DNA of 64,000 bases from Nitrosomonas sp. (GCF_020852615.1 NZ_JADZAJ010000023.1:1-64000), one strand, 5' to 3'; shown: positions 44,588 through 53,648, numbered from the stretch's first letter. Program-made: numbers and translations. Notes: a model not told the origin generated them from the letters alone.

Positions 44588-46132
44588 ATGGAAAAAAACA
44601 GTCAGTACCCCGTAATAGACTTGTTTGCCGGTCCGGGCGGACTGGGGGAGGGTTTTGCGACCTGCCCTGGTGAAAGTGGTAAGCCGCGCTTTCACAGCCT
44701 TGTTTCCATTGAATGTGATTTGTTTTCGCATAGGACACTCTTACTCCGCCATTTTCTTCGCTTGTTCCCATCAGAAGAAATACCTGAACCCTATTATGAT
44801 TATCTTCGTGGCGGTATCGAAATTGAAGATCTGTACCGACAATACAATACGCAGTATCACGAAGCCAGCAAATCCGCACTGCAGATCGCTCTGGGAAAAG
44901 AAACACACGGTTATGTACAGGAAATCATAAATAAGCGCCTGACAGGCAGGAAAAAATGGGTGCTGGTTGGTGGTCCGCCGTGTCAGGCTTATTCTCTTGT
45001 CGGTCGTTCCCGGATGATGAAAAGCCCTGATTTTGAGAATGATGAGCGGCATTTTCTGTATCGTGAATATCTGAAAATCATTATTGATCACCATCCTCCA
45101 GTCTTTGTAATGGAAAACGTCAAGGGACTTCTGTCGGCACGAGTCGAAGGCCAGCCTGTAATTTGGCGTATTATTGGTGATCTGACAGCCCCCAAAGCTG
45201 CTCTTGGCAGCAGCATTAACGGTCTGGGTTATCGTCTCTATTCATTGTCAGAGGATGAGCTTCCCGGTGAATGCGTTGATCCACGGCTTTTTCTTGTGAA
45301 AGCAGAAGAATTTGGGGTTCCGCAGGCCCGTCACAGGATGTTTATTGTCGGAATTCGCAGCGATATAAATGTTAAGCCTCGCCGGTTGTGCCGGCATAAG
45401 GCTCCTGCTGTTGAAGATACCATCGGACATCTTCCGGCTGTGCGCAGTGGATTATCCCGCGGTAGGGACAGTCCGGAAGCATGGTGGAATGAAATTGTCG
45501 CAGTAGCGACAGGAGATCTGTACAGAGAGCTGAACAATGAGTGTGCCGCTACCATTGTTAGCAGGATCAGGTCATACACCAATAGCGGCAGCCCTCCTGT
45601 GGAACGGTCATCAGCCCGGTATCCGGGTCGGATAGTAGGACAGCATCGTGTATTGACATTCATGCGCGATGACAGATTATGCTTTTTGGACGCTCATGGC
45701 GCGCGCACCCATATGGCGTCCGATCTTCGTCGCTATATGTATGCGGCAGTATTTGCCAAAGTTATGAAGCGCAGTCCAAAGCTTTCTGATTTCCCGGGAT
45801 CTCTTCTTCCTGACCATCGCAATGCGGGCCTTGGTGCATCGGGAAAAATGTTTTCTGATCGTTTCCGGGTACAGCTGTCGCATGAAGTTGCCACGACAAT
45901 CACATCGCACATCTCGAAGGATGGACATTACTTTATTCATTATGATCCTCTTCAGTGCCGCAGCCTTACTGTTCGGGAAGCTGCTCGTCTGCAGACATTC
46001 CCTGATAATTATAAATTTGAGGGTCCGCGAACTCAGCAATACCATCAGATAGGGAATGCCGTCCCTCCATATCTTGCTGCACAGATAGCAGAAATCATTG
46101 CTGAAGTCCTTGATTCAATGAAAGATGACTAA
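44588..46132 (+). CDS. DNA (cytosine-5-)-methyltransferase
   Basis: A 514-residue C5 methyltransferase. Motif I is DLFAGPGG (residues 11-18), motif IV GGPPCQ with catalytic Cys132, motif VI ENV (176-178), motif VIII QARHR (246-250) and motif X IGNAVPP (488 onward). The long region between VIII and X is the target-recognition domain, so the modified site cannot be guessed. It transfers methyl from S-adenosylmethionine to cytosine in DNA, protecting self DNA in this restriction-like system. Its stop overlaps the vsr start (TAATG). Base composition is mixed, near the genome average, and differs from the GC-rich core that follows. Confidence 0.93.
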   Translation: MEKNSQYPVIDLFAGPGGLGEGFATCPGESGKPRFHSLVSIECDLFSHRTLLLRHFLRLFPSEEIPEPYYDYLRGGIEIEDLYRQYNTQYHEASKSALQIALGKETHGYVQEIINKRLTGRKKWVLVGGPPCQAYSLVGRSRMMKSPDFENDERHFLYREYLKIIIDHHPPVFVMENVKGLLSARVEGQPVIWRIIGDLTAPKAALGSSINGLGYRLYSLSEDELPGECVDPRLFLVKAEEFGVPQARHRMFIVGIRSDINVKPRRLCRHKAPAVEDTIGHLPAVRSGLSRGRDSPEAWWNEIVAVATGDLYRELNNECAATIVSRIRSYTNSGSPPVERSSARYPGRIVGQHRVLTFMRDDRLCFLDAHGARTHMASDLRRYMYAAVFAKVMKRSPKLSDFPGSLLPDHRNAGLGASGKMFSDRFRVQLSHEVATTITSHISKDGHYFIHYDPLQCRSLTVREAARLQTFPDNYKFEGPRTQQYHQIGNAVPPYLAAQIAEIIAEVLDSMKDD

Positions 46133-46551
46133 TGGCAGATCGGATTTCTCCTAAACATCGCAGCTGGAATATGTCACGTATCCGCAATAAAGATACGCGC
46201 CCAGAAAAATGTCTGCGTTCTCTGCTGCACCAGGCGGGTTTCCGGTTTCGTCTGCACGTATCAAATCTTCCTGGAAAACCTGATCTGGTTCTGCCACGTT
46301 ACAAAACTGTTATTTTTGTTCATGGCTGTTATTGGCACCGGCATTCCGGGTGTAAAAACGCAACCACACCCAGTACACGCACTGATTTCTGGGTTGCCAA
46401 ATTTCAGGGAACAGTTAAGCGAGACCAAGAAGTGGCCGATAAACTGATAAATCAGGGTTGGCGTGTAATTATAGTCTGGGAGTGTGAACTGAAAAATAAC
46501 CCGGACTCTGTTATTCAGAAAATTTGTCAGCAGCTTACAGGAATTAATTAA
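46132..46551 (+). CDS. Vsr-type very-short-patch DNA endonuclease
   Basis: A 139-residue nuclease of the Vsr family, which nicks DNA 5' of T:G mismatches that arise when 5-methylcytosine deaminates. Signatures are SRIRNKDTRPE, LPGKPDLVLPRYKTVIFVHGC and CYWHRHSGC. Asp51, His69 and His71 fall at the positions I recall as important in E. coli Vsr. Next to the methylase it could repair its deamination products, or act as a nickase within the defence system. It overlaps both neighbours by one base. The 3' end is AT-rich (37 percent in one hand-counted line) up to the stop, where the GC-rich gene begins. Confidence 0.92.
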   Translation: MADRISPKHRSWNMSRIRNKDTRPEKCLRSLLHQAGFRFRLHVSNLPGKPDLVLPRYKTVIFVHGCYWHRHSGCKNATTPSTRTDFWVAKFQGTVKRDQEVADKLINQGWRVIIVWECELKNNPDSVIQKICQQLTGIN

Positions 46552-48029
46552 TGGCACGGGAGCACAGACATCCACCAAGCGCGGCCTGTCTCTCGGCGTC
46601 GATGAGGGATCTCGGATACTCGCTCGAAACGGCCATCGCAGACCTGATCGACAACAGCATTTCCGCGGGTGCGGATGTGATCGACATTGTCTGCGATGTT
46701 TCGGGCGAACATCCCGTACTTGTCATTCTCGACAATGGCAGAGGCATGGATGAGGCGGAATTGCTGGCCGCAATGCGTCATGGAACCGACAACCCCAGAC
46801 GGCACCGTTCCCCAAGGGATCTCGGACGCTTTGGTCTTGGGCTGAAGACGGCGTCGTTCTCGCAGTGCCGCTCCCTGACAGTGGTCAGCACAAGTGATGC
46901 CTCCATCTGTGGTGCCGAGTGGAACCTGGATCGCATCGATGCAGCAGACGACTGGATCCTGAGCATTCTTGATGAGGCCGACATCCAGGCGCTGCCCTAT
47001 GTCGATCGGCTCGGAAGGCACGGTACCGCAGTCCTCTGGCGAGAACTCGATCGCATACTCGAAGACGAAGTCGGGGATCGGCGGCAGGAAATCGTGAACG
47101 AGAAGCTTGAGGTGGTGGGGCGACATCTCGCCCTCGTCTTCCATCGCTTCCTTTCGGGCGAGGTCAAGGGGCATCCCAGAATCACGCTTGCCATCAACGG
47201 TCACCCCATTGCCGCATTCGATCCTTTCTGCAGAAAGAATCCGGCCACTCAGGTTCTTCCGGAGGAAATTGTCCGCATCGGCGATGCGGAAGTGTGCCTG
47301 CAACCCTATGTGCTGCCACACCACAGCCGTCTTTCCGCGTCCGAGTACGACTACTACCAGGATCGCAGCGACTTTATCTCCAACCAGGGAGGCTATGTCT
47401 ATCGGAACGGGCGGCTGATGGCGTGGGGAGACTGGTTCCGGCTGGTGCCCAAGGGTGAGGCCACCAAGCTGGCGCGGGTGCAGATCGACTTCCCCAACAG
47501 TCTGGACGAAGCCTGGACAATCGACATCAAGAAGTCGCGCGCGCGACCCCCTCATGTGGTGCGTGAGCGCCTGCGCCAGATCATCGCCAGAATCACCAGC
47601 CGCAGTGTGACGGTACATCGGGGACGCGGACAGAAGCTGTTTCAGGAAACCCAGGCACCGTTCTGGGAGCGCTATGCCGATCATGATGGCATCCGGTTCG
47701 CGATCAACGACCAGCATCCGATCATCGTCTCACTGGCAGAAAGACTCTCGCCAGAGGATGCAGACCTGCTGCGCACGCTGCTTGATTCGGTTGCGGCCTC
47801 GCTACCGGTCGAGATGATCTATTCCGACTACTCAACCCACCCACGCGAGATCAATCAGCGATCGGTGGATGAAAGCCAGACCATGGAGCGCCTGAGAAGC
47901 CTGCGCCAGGTGCTGTACGGCGACAGGCCGGGCGATGCGAAGGCCTTTCTTCAGATCGTGCGCTCCACGCATCTTTTCGATGGTCAGATGGAGCTGGCCG
48001 AAAAATTCATCAGCGAGGCCTTTGCATGA
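46551..48029 (+). CDS. GHKL ATPase, MutL/MORC-like
   Basis: A 492-residue ATP-binding protein. The N-terminal GHKL domain carries an N-box DLIDNS (31-36), motif G1 DNGRGM (61-66), and G2 GRFGLGLKTAS (92-102), the signature shared by Hsp90, gyrase B, MutL and MORC proteins. The C-terminal half has no motif I recognise. ATP binding presumably closes a dimer around DNA, as in MutL/MORC proteins; this is family knowledge. It starts within the vsr stop (TAATG) and overlaps the Z1 gene by 4 bp. Composition rises here to about 60 percent GC with GC-ending codons, unlike the flanking genes, which suggests a different origin. Confidence 0.88.
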   Translation: MAREHRHPPSAACLSASMRDLGYSLETAIADLIDNSISAGADVIDIVCDVSGEHPVLVILDNGRGMDEAELLAAMRHGTDNPRRHRSPRDLGRFGLGLKTASFSQCRSLTVVSTSDASICGAEWNLDRIDAADDWILSILDEADIQALPYVDRLGRHGTAVLWRELDRILEDEVGDRRQEIVNEKLEVVGRHLALVFHRFLSGEVKGHPRITLAINGHPIAAFDPFCRKNPATQVLPEEIVRIGDAEVCLQPYVLPHHSRLSASEYDYYQDRSDFISNQGGYVYRNGRLMAWGDWFRLVPKGEATKLARVQIDFPNSLDEAWTIDIKKSRARPPHVVRERLRQIIARITSRSVTVHRGRGQKLFQETQAPFWERYADHDGIRFAINDQHPIIVSLAERLSPEDADLLRTLLDSVAASLPVEMIYSDYSTHPREINQRSVDESQTMERLRSLRQVLYGDRPGDAKAFLQIVRSTHLFDGQMELAEKFISEAFA

Positions 48030-50686
48030 GCATTACAGCCATCACGGAAGAACGAAACATTGCCAACGCGCTTATCTCGGGCCTTGCCAACATGGCGGAA
48101 ACGCCGACGCGCGATCAGGTGGAGGAAAAGGCAAGACAGATTGCTTCAATCTTCGGCTATGCGGGAGATCTCCGCAACATTGTCACCGAGGCCATGGAAT
48201 CGGTTGTGACCCGCATGGGAGCAGGCATTTCATTGGTTGATGTCAATGCGAAGCATGACGATCAATGGGTTCACAAGCGCGAGGACGTCACTTGGACCTA
48301 TGCCAGTGCATACGAGGAATTCCTTCGCAACGAGGGCTGGCCTCCGCAGATGGTCCAGTCGCTGAGCGATGTGACCACCCGCATTCTTGGTCATCTTCAG
48401 GATCCACTGAGCGAAGGCACGAGCTGGAACCGCCGTGGCCTGGTCATCGGCCATGTGCAGTCAGGGAAGACAGCCAACTACACGGGTCTGATAGCACGTG
48501 CAGCCGATGCGGGCTACAAGTTCATTGTCGTCATCGCAGGCATTCACAACAACCTGCGCAGGCAGACACAGCAGCGAATCGACGAGGCCTTTATAGGCCG
48601 ATCGAGTGATCCCGAGGATCGCCGCAACATCGGCGTCGGTCTCGCTCCGGGCTATCCGCATCCGGCAACGCTTACCAACATCAACGAGGACTTCAACAAG
48701 AACACAGCGGCCAAGAGCGGCTGGAAGATCAACGACTTCAGCAAGCCGATCATCCTGATCATCAAGAAGAACGTCACGACGCTCACTGCGTTGCACAAAT
48801 GGCTGAAGGCGCTGAACGCCGAAGGAGAAGACCGCATCTCCGATGTACCCATGCTGCTGATCGACGACGAAGCCGACAACGCATCCATCAACACGAACAA
48901 GGAGGACCTGGATCCGACCCGGACGAATGCCATGATTCGCCGCATCCTGGGGTTGTTTGCGAAGTCCTGCTACGTCGGATATACGGCAACCCCGTTCGCC
49001 AACATCTTCATCAATCCGGATGCCTATGGCGATGATGTGCAGGAAGAGCTTTTCCCTCGCGACTTCATCTATTGCCTGGATGCACCCACCACCTATTTCG
49101 GTGCGGAGAAAGTATTCTTGAATGAGGCGACCAGCGAATCGATCATCAGGCCGATCGATGATTGCGAGGATCTCATTCCCTACTCGCACAAACGCGACGA
49201 TCCTGTCCATGAGCTGCCTCCCAGCCTCTATCGCGCACTCGACGAGTTCATCGTCGCACGCGCCATCCGAAACCTGCGCGGACAGGCCAGCAAGCATTGC
49301 TCGATGATGGTCAATGTGTCGCGCTTTGTGCCGGTGCAGAAGGCTGTGCGCGATTTCCTGAGCCTCAGGGAAAAGAAGATCAGGGAAGCGGTTCTCGCAA
49401 ACTACGCGATGCCGGAGGGTGTTTCTTCAAGGAACATGTACATGCAAGGCCTGAAGGGTGCCTTCGACGCCGAGTATGCCGATGCCGGGGTGACGTGGGA
49501 GGAAGTGAAGGCAGCTCTCGTCGGCGTCTTTGAGCACCTTCACCTCTACGTCATCAACAGCAAGAGTGACGAAGTGCTCGACTACACCCGCTACGAGAAG
49601 GAAGGTATTGGGCTGACTGTGGTCGCGGTCGGTGGTCTGAGTCTGTCGCGAGGCTTGACCATCGAGGGATTGACCGTCAGCTACATGTACCGCAACACGA
49701 AGATGTACGACACCCTCATGCAGATGGGTCGCTGGTTCGGCTACCGGCTGGGCTTCGAGGATCTCTGCCGTGTCCATCTCTCCCGCGATTCGATCAACTG
49801 GTACTCCCACATCGCCGAAGCTGCCGAAGAACTTGTGCAGCAGGTCAAGCGCATGCGGCGCGATCGCCTCAGTCCAAAGGACTTTGGGCTTTACGTCCGC
49901 TCGCATCCGGACAGCCTGCTGATCACGGCCGCGAACAAGATGAGATCCGGCCAGGAGGTCACGGTCGAACAGAGTTTCAGTGGGCGACTCCGTGAAAGCT
50001 ACATCGTCTCCACCGCCCCCGACGTGAATGCCAGGAACTTTGAGCTGATCGCCGATCACTGGCGAAATGGATTCGGCGGACGGCCGGAGGAGTCCACCGA
50101 GAAAGGCGTCATCTTCAGAGACGTGCCCGTCGAGGTGATCGCCGATTTTCTCACTCGATTCGAATGCCATTCGACCTTTGCGGGACAGAAATCAGACGTG
50201 GTGAGCTATCTCGAACGGATCGCAACGAAGCGTCCGCTTGCGGATGTTCTGCTGATTTCTCCCTCGGGTGGATCGGGCGGCGAACGCCCATTCACCTTGA
50301 GGAATCAGGTGCGTGTCGTCGGGAAGGATCAGCCGAATGGCATTGCGTGGCGCCTGAACAAGGACAGGGTTGCTTCGCGTGGTGACGAGAAGCTCGGGCT
50401 CAGCGACGAGCAACGCGCTGAGGCGAGAACAGTCGCAGGCGACGACGACGGCTCGGGGGCGGTATCCGACACACATTACCGGATGGTGAGGAACAGACCC
50501 CTCCTCATGATTCACAGTCTGGAGCCCAAGGGCGATGCTGTGATGGGGCCGATCGCTGCCTTTGGCATGAGCTTCCCTTACGGGGACTACTCGACGACCA
50601 TCAATGTCGTCGTCAACAAGGTCTGGCTCCAGCAGATGCAGGGTTATGCGGACGATCCTGACGAGGAGGAGGACTACGATGCCTGA
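48026..50686 (+). CDS. Z1-domain helicase-like ATPase
   Basis: A large protein of 886 residues with a superfamily-II-like motor. Walker A is GHVQSGKT (142-149), Walker B DDEAD (280-284), and a motif III-like TATPFA (320-325) sits in CYVGYTATPFANIF. Further on, GLSLSRGLTIEGLTVSY and MQMGRWFGYR are the Z1 signature segments. Z1 proteins occur in restriction-modification operons beside MutL/MORC-like ATPases and PD-(D/E)XK nucleases, and are thought to translocate on or remodel DNA. The N-terminal 130 residues are unassigned. It is GC-rich, overlaps the GHKL gene by 4 bp (ATGA) and overlaps the nuclease gene by 8 bp. Confidence 0.9.
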   Translation: MSITAITEERNIANALISGLANMAETPTRDQVEEKARQIASIFGYAGDLRNIVTEAMESVVTRMGAGISLVDVNAKHDDQWVHKREDVTWTYASAYEEFLRNEGWPPQMVQSLSDVTTRILGHLQDPLSEGTSWNRRGLVIGHVQSGKTANYTGLIARAADAGYKFIVVIAGIHNNLRRQTQQRIDEAFIGRSSDPEDRRNIGVGLAPGYPHPATLTNINEDFNKNTAAKSGWKINDFSKPIILIIKKNVTTLTALHKWLKALNAEGEDRISDVPMLLIDDEADNASINTNKEDLDPTRTNAMIRRILGLFAKSCYVGYTATPFANIFINPDAYGDDVQEELFPRDFIYCLDAPTTYFGAEKVFLNEATSESIIRPIDDCEDLIPYSHKRDDPVHELPPSLYRALDEFIVARAIRNLRGQASKHCSMMVNVSRFVPVQKAVRDFLSLREKKIREAVLANYAMPEGVSSRNMYMQGLKGAFDAEYADAGVTWEEVKAALVGVFEHLHLYVINSKSDEVLDYTRYEKEGIGLTVVAVGGLSLSRGLTIEGLTVSYMYRNTKMYDTLMQMGRWFGYRLGFEDLCRVHLSRDSINWYSHIAEAAEELVQQVKRMRRDRLSPKDFGLYVRSHPDSLLITAANKMRSGQEVTVEQSFSGRLRESYIVSTAPDVNARNFELIADHWRNGFGGRPEESTEKGVIFRDVPVEVIADFLTRFECHSTFAGQKSDVVSYLERIATKRPLADVLLISPSGGSGGERPFTLRNQVRVVGKDQPNGIAWRLNKDRVASRGDEKLGLSDEQRAEARTVAGDDDGSGAVSDTHYRMVRNRPLLMIHSLEPKGDAVMGPIAAFGMSFPYGDYSTTINVVVNKVWLQQMQGYADDPDEEEDYDA

Positions 50687-51644
50687 GTCCTCGCCCTGGG
50701 ATGGAATCGCCGTTCCTGGAGCGGATTTCAATGTCCGTCAGGTTGCAGTGAACACGGCCGTGCCCTGCTTCTGGGGACGCGATGCCAGTGGTGCCTGTCT
50801 GTTCATTGTGGAACTTCACGGCGACCACGCAGCACAGTATCGGAAGAACGCGGTCGCGGTGAACGGCGTCGATGTCGATCTTCGTGCCGGAGATCAGGGG
50901 CAGCAACACCTGGTCCTCGCTCTTGAAAGACAGGTTGATCGCGATCTTTTCGAGGGACTGTGCCGTACCCTTGCATTCGCGCTGGAGCATGCCACCGACT
51001 CGGCCAGCTCTCTGGCAGTCTCGCTGGCGCACATCCGTCGTTGGAAGACTTTCCTCTCGGGCCGAAGTCAGCATCTGTCCGCAGAGGATGTTCGAGGCCT
51101 CTTCGCCGAAATCGTCTTCCTGACGGAACTGATCGATCGGGAAATGCCGAGCAACGCCGTCGTCGAAGCCTGGCTTGGTCCGGAACGGTCACATCAGGAT
51201 TTCATCTTCGGCAACACGGCTGTCGAGGTCAAATCCCTCTCGGGCGCCGAACGAAGCAGCATCCGCATTTCGTCGGAAGACCAGCTCGAATCCCTGAACG
51301 ACGCACTGTTCCTGCGCGTGTACCGGCTGAGCAATCTGGCTGACGCGGCAGGTGCCCGCTCGCTCAACGAGCTTGTCACTGCCGTCCAGGCGCGGCTCGA
51401 CAAGGCAGAGGCCATCGAGGCCTTTGACCGGAAGCTGGTTGCGCACGGCTACGCGCCGCTCCCTGACTACGATGAGCCGCGTTTTGTCGTCAGCGACGTG
51501 CGCAGCTATCGGGTCGCCGATGATTTTCCGCGTCTCATGCGATCGCAATTGCCGACTGGGATTGTCAAGGTCGCCTACGACATCAGGCTTGAAACGATCG
51601 CTCCGTATCAGTGTGACGAGGCGGTCGTCTTTGGAGGAGATTGA
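50679..51644 (+). CDS. PD-(D/E)XK motif protein, putative nuclease
   Basis: A 321-residue protein of the family annotated as 'PD-(D/E)XK motif protein' (DUF4420-like). The restriction-nuclease core is visible as Asp174 in HQDFIFGNTAVEVKS, with Glu183 and Lys185 (D-x8-ExK). The start at 50679 follows GAGGAGGA, inside the end of the Z1 gene, and was preferred to an in-frame codon 75 bp earlier with no such signal. The N- and C-terminal flanks have no known domain. It is the likely DNA-cutting subunit of the operon. It overlaps the AIPR gene by one base (TGATG). Confidence 0.82.
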   Translation: MPESSPWDGIAVPGADFNVRQVAVNTAVPCFWGRDASGACLFIVELHGDHAAQYRKNAVAVNGVDVDLRAGDQGQQHLVLALERQVDRDLFEGLCRTLAFALEHATDSASSLAVSLAHIRRWKTFLSGRSQHLSAEDVRGLFAEIVFLTELIDREMPSNAVVEAWLGPERSHQDFIFGNTAVEVKSLSGAERSSIRISSEDQLESLNDALFLRVYRLSNLADAAGARSLNELVTAVQARLDKAEAIEAFDRKLVAHGYAPLPDYDEPRFVVSDVRSYRVADDFPRLMRSQLPTGIVKVAYDIRLETIAPYQCDEAVVFGGD

Positions 51645-53587
51645 TGGAACAGACAGCCTATGAATTCTTCCACGACTTTCGACAGGAACTCCTGTCTGGT
51701 GCCGAAGCCAATGGCCGGTTCCAGCTTGATGAGTTCATGGAAACTGTTGCCGACGAACTTGTCGAAACAGGCTTCACCGAGGGGTTCGAATTGTGTCACT
51801 ATCGTCCTCCACAGGGCGGGATGCGGGTGGATGGATACTGGTTCAATGACGAAGGGAACCTGGATCTTTTTGTTGCTGATTTCGATTTCCGTACCGAACT
51901 GGCTTCCCTGACAAAGACAGAGCTTGAATCGACATTCAAGCGTCTGTCCAGGTTCTTCGAGGCAAGTATCGACAGGAATCTTGCGGTCGATCTTGAGGTC
52001 ACTTCGCCTGCGTACGGTCTCGCCAAACAGATCGCCGATCGCAGAGGAGCCATCGGCGCACTCAACCTGATTCTTCTCTCCGAGCGCACGCTCAGCGGGA
52101 CAGTGCAGAGCCTTCCGGAAGGGGAAGTTGCTGGCATTCCTGCCAGCTATCACGTATGGGATATTTCGCGACTTCATCGTCAGCGCAATTCTCGAAGTCA
52201 CAAGGAGCCGCTTGATTTGGACTTCGTGCAGATGTTCGGCAGGGGAATCGCCAGCCTTCCTGCTCATCTGGGAGCTGATACCTATCAGTCCTTCCTCATG
52301 GTCATGCCTGCCGATTCTCTGGCGACTCTGTACGGAAAATTCGGAGCACGCCTGCTTGAACAGAACGTTCGCACCTTCCTGCAGGCCCGTGGCAATGTGA
52401 ACCGGGGCATACGGGCAACGATCCTGAACGAGCCGGGAATGTTCTTTGCCTACAACAACGGGATCACGGCCACTGCGCAGAGTGTCGAGACCGAGGCAAC
52501 GGATTCCGGTCTGGCGATCACAAGGATTGTCGATCTCCAGATCGTCAATGGCGGGCAGACCACCGCATCCCTGTTCCATACGCGGAAGCGGGACAAGGCG
52601 GACCTTTCCCAGATATTCGTCCAGATGAAGCTGTCCGTCATCGACAGCCAGCAAAGCGAGATGGTTGTGCCGAAGATATCGGAGTATGCGAACACCCAGA
52701 ATCGGGTGAATGCTGCCGACTTCTTCTCGAATCATCCGTTCCATGTCCGGATGGAAGGGTTTTCGCGGCGCATCTGGGCGCCGGCGCAGAAGGGATCCCC
52801 TCGCGAGACGCGCTGGTTCTACGAGCGCGCACGCGGTCAGTATGCCGATGCACAGTCAAAACTGACACCGGCAGAGCAGCGTCGCTTCAAGGCCGAGCAT
52901 CCCAAGCTGCAGATGTTCACCAAGACGGATCTTGCAAAATTCGAGAATGTCTGGGATGACCATCCCAAATGGGTCAATCTTGGCTCACAGAAAAATTTCT
53001 CACAATATGCCGCTCGAATCTGCCATGAATGGGAAAAATCATCTGATAAATTTGATGGGTTCTATTTCAGAAGGGCTGTTGCCCGGGTAATCATATTTAG
53101 AGCTGCTGAAAAAATCATATCCGGTCAACCTTGGTATAACGGCGGATACCGTGCCAATATCGTTGCCTATACCCTTGCAGCTCTGGGAGAGATTGCAAAG
53201 CGCAGCCAAAAAAACATTAATTTTTCGGCAATTTGGGATAAGCAAAGAATCGATTCCGTACTTGAAAGAACCATTGCTATTATTTCAGAAATAGTGTACG
53301 GAGATATTACCTGTCCGCCACAGGGTATTTCAAATATTTCCGAGTGGTGCAAGAAGGAAGCCTGCTGGAAACAGGTTCAGTTATGTTTACCGAAGCTGGA
53401 ACAGCTGTTGCCGGGAGAATTTTTTGAAAATTTGATAACTGCTGATCAGCAGATTACAGAGATCCGAATTGTTCCGGAAAAGCAGAAGGGTGGTAGTTTT
53501 ATTGATAAACATCAGCAAATGTCAACAATCCTCTTTATTTCAAAATGGCAAAAATTCTGGAGAAAAGTACGTGAGGGCAGTAGCTGA
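51644..53587 (+). CDS. AIPR family protein
   Basis: A 647-residue protein with the AIPR (abortive infection phage resistance) domain. Typical elements are FFAYNNGITATA (Tyr270-Asn-Asn-Gly) and DLQIVNGGQTTAS (Ile300 to Thr307), then PKISEYANTQNRVNAADF. AIPR proteins occur in abortive-infection and restriction-like loci; their biochemical activity is uncertain. The gene follows a strong GGAGGAGA site. Composition changes within the gene: hand-counted lines at 52381 (38 of 60 GC) and 53281 (22 of 60) differ strongly, and the switch is near 52930-52990, about codon 430-450. The reading frame is open throughout, so the change is a fusion of two sources, not a decayed tail. Confidence 0.88.
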   Translation: MEQTAYEFFHDFRQELLSGAEANGRFQLDEFMETVADELVETGFTEGFELCHYRPPQGGMRVDGYWFNDEGNLDLFVADFDFRTELASLTKTELESTFKRLSRFFEASIDRNLAVDLEVTSPAYGLAKQIADRRGAIGALNLILLSERTLSGTVQSLPEGEVAGIPASYHVWDISRLHRQRNSRSHKEPLDLDFVQMFGRGIASLPAHLGADTYQSFLMVMPADSLATLYGKFGARLLEQNVRTFLQARGNVNRGIRATILNEPGMFFAYNNGITATAQSVETEATDSGLAITRIVDLQIVNGGQTTASLFHTRKRDKADLSQIFVQMKLSVIDSQQSEMVVPKISEYANTQNRVNAADFFSNHPFHVRMEGFSRRIWAPAQKGSPRETRWFYERARGQYADAQSKLTPAEQRRFKAEHPKLQMFTKTDLAKFENVWDDHPKWVNLGSQKNFSQYAARICHEWEKSSDKFDGFYFRRAVARVIIFRAAEKIISGQPWYNGGYRANIVAYTLAALGEIAKRSQKNINFSAIWDKQRIDSVLERTIAIISEIVYGDITCPPQGISNISEWCKKEACWKQVQLCLPKLEQLLPGEFFENLITADQQITEIRIVPEKQKGGSFIDKHQQMSTILFISKWQKFWRKVREGSS

Positions 53588-53603
53588 TGACGGAAAAAGA
53601 GAT

Positions 53604-53648
53604 ACCGGCAAATTATCTGACAGATAATTTGCCGGTGGATGGTTTTTC
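53604..53648. terminator. Bidirectional terminator, 33-bp palindrome
   Basis: ACCGGCAAATTATCTG, one central base, and its exact inverse span 53604-53636. On the plus strand TTTTT follows shortly (GGATGGTTTTTCG); on the minus strand ATCTCTTTTTCC follows. It lies 17 bp behind the AIPR stop and downstream of the convergent cytochrome gene, so it can end both transcripts. Confidence 0.75.

Larger units (their letters stand above)
44352..53648 (+). other. Defence island: methylase-Vsr-GHKL-Z1-nuclease-AIPR
   Basis: The accessory segment starts after the tRNA-Arg and ends at a 33-bp palindrome. It holds six co-directional genes joined by 1-8 bp overlaps. No integrase, transposase, phage gene or flanking repeat is visible, so the way it arrived is unknown. 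The architecture is a family association I know from comparative work on MutL/MORC-like ATPases in restriction-modification operons. The 236 bp between the tRNA and the methylase gene hold no gene. Confidence 0.75.

Noticed and set aside
46548..47717. Long antisense ORF of 389 codons opposite the GHKL gene
   Set aside because: GC-rich DNA produces long open frames on the opposite strand. It has no domain, no ribosome binding site, and its sequence mirrors the conserved GHKL gene.
49427..50170. Antisense ORF of 247 codons opposite the Z1 gene
   Set aside because: A shadow of the Z1 coding strand with no ribosome binding site or motif.
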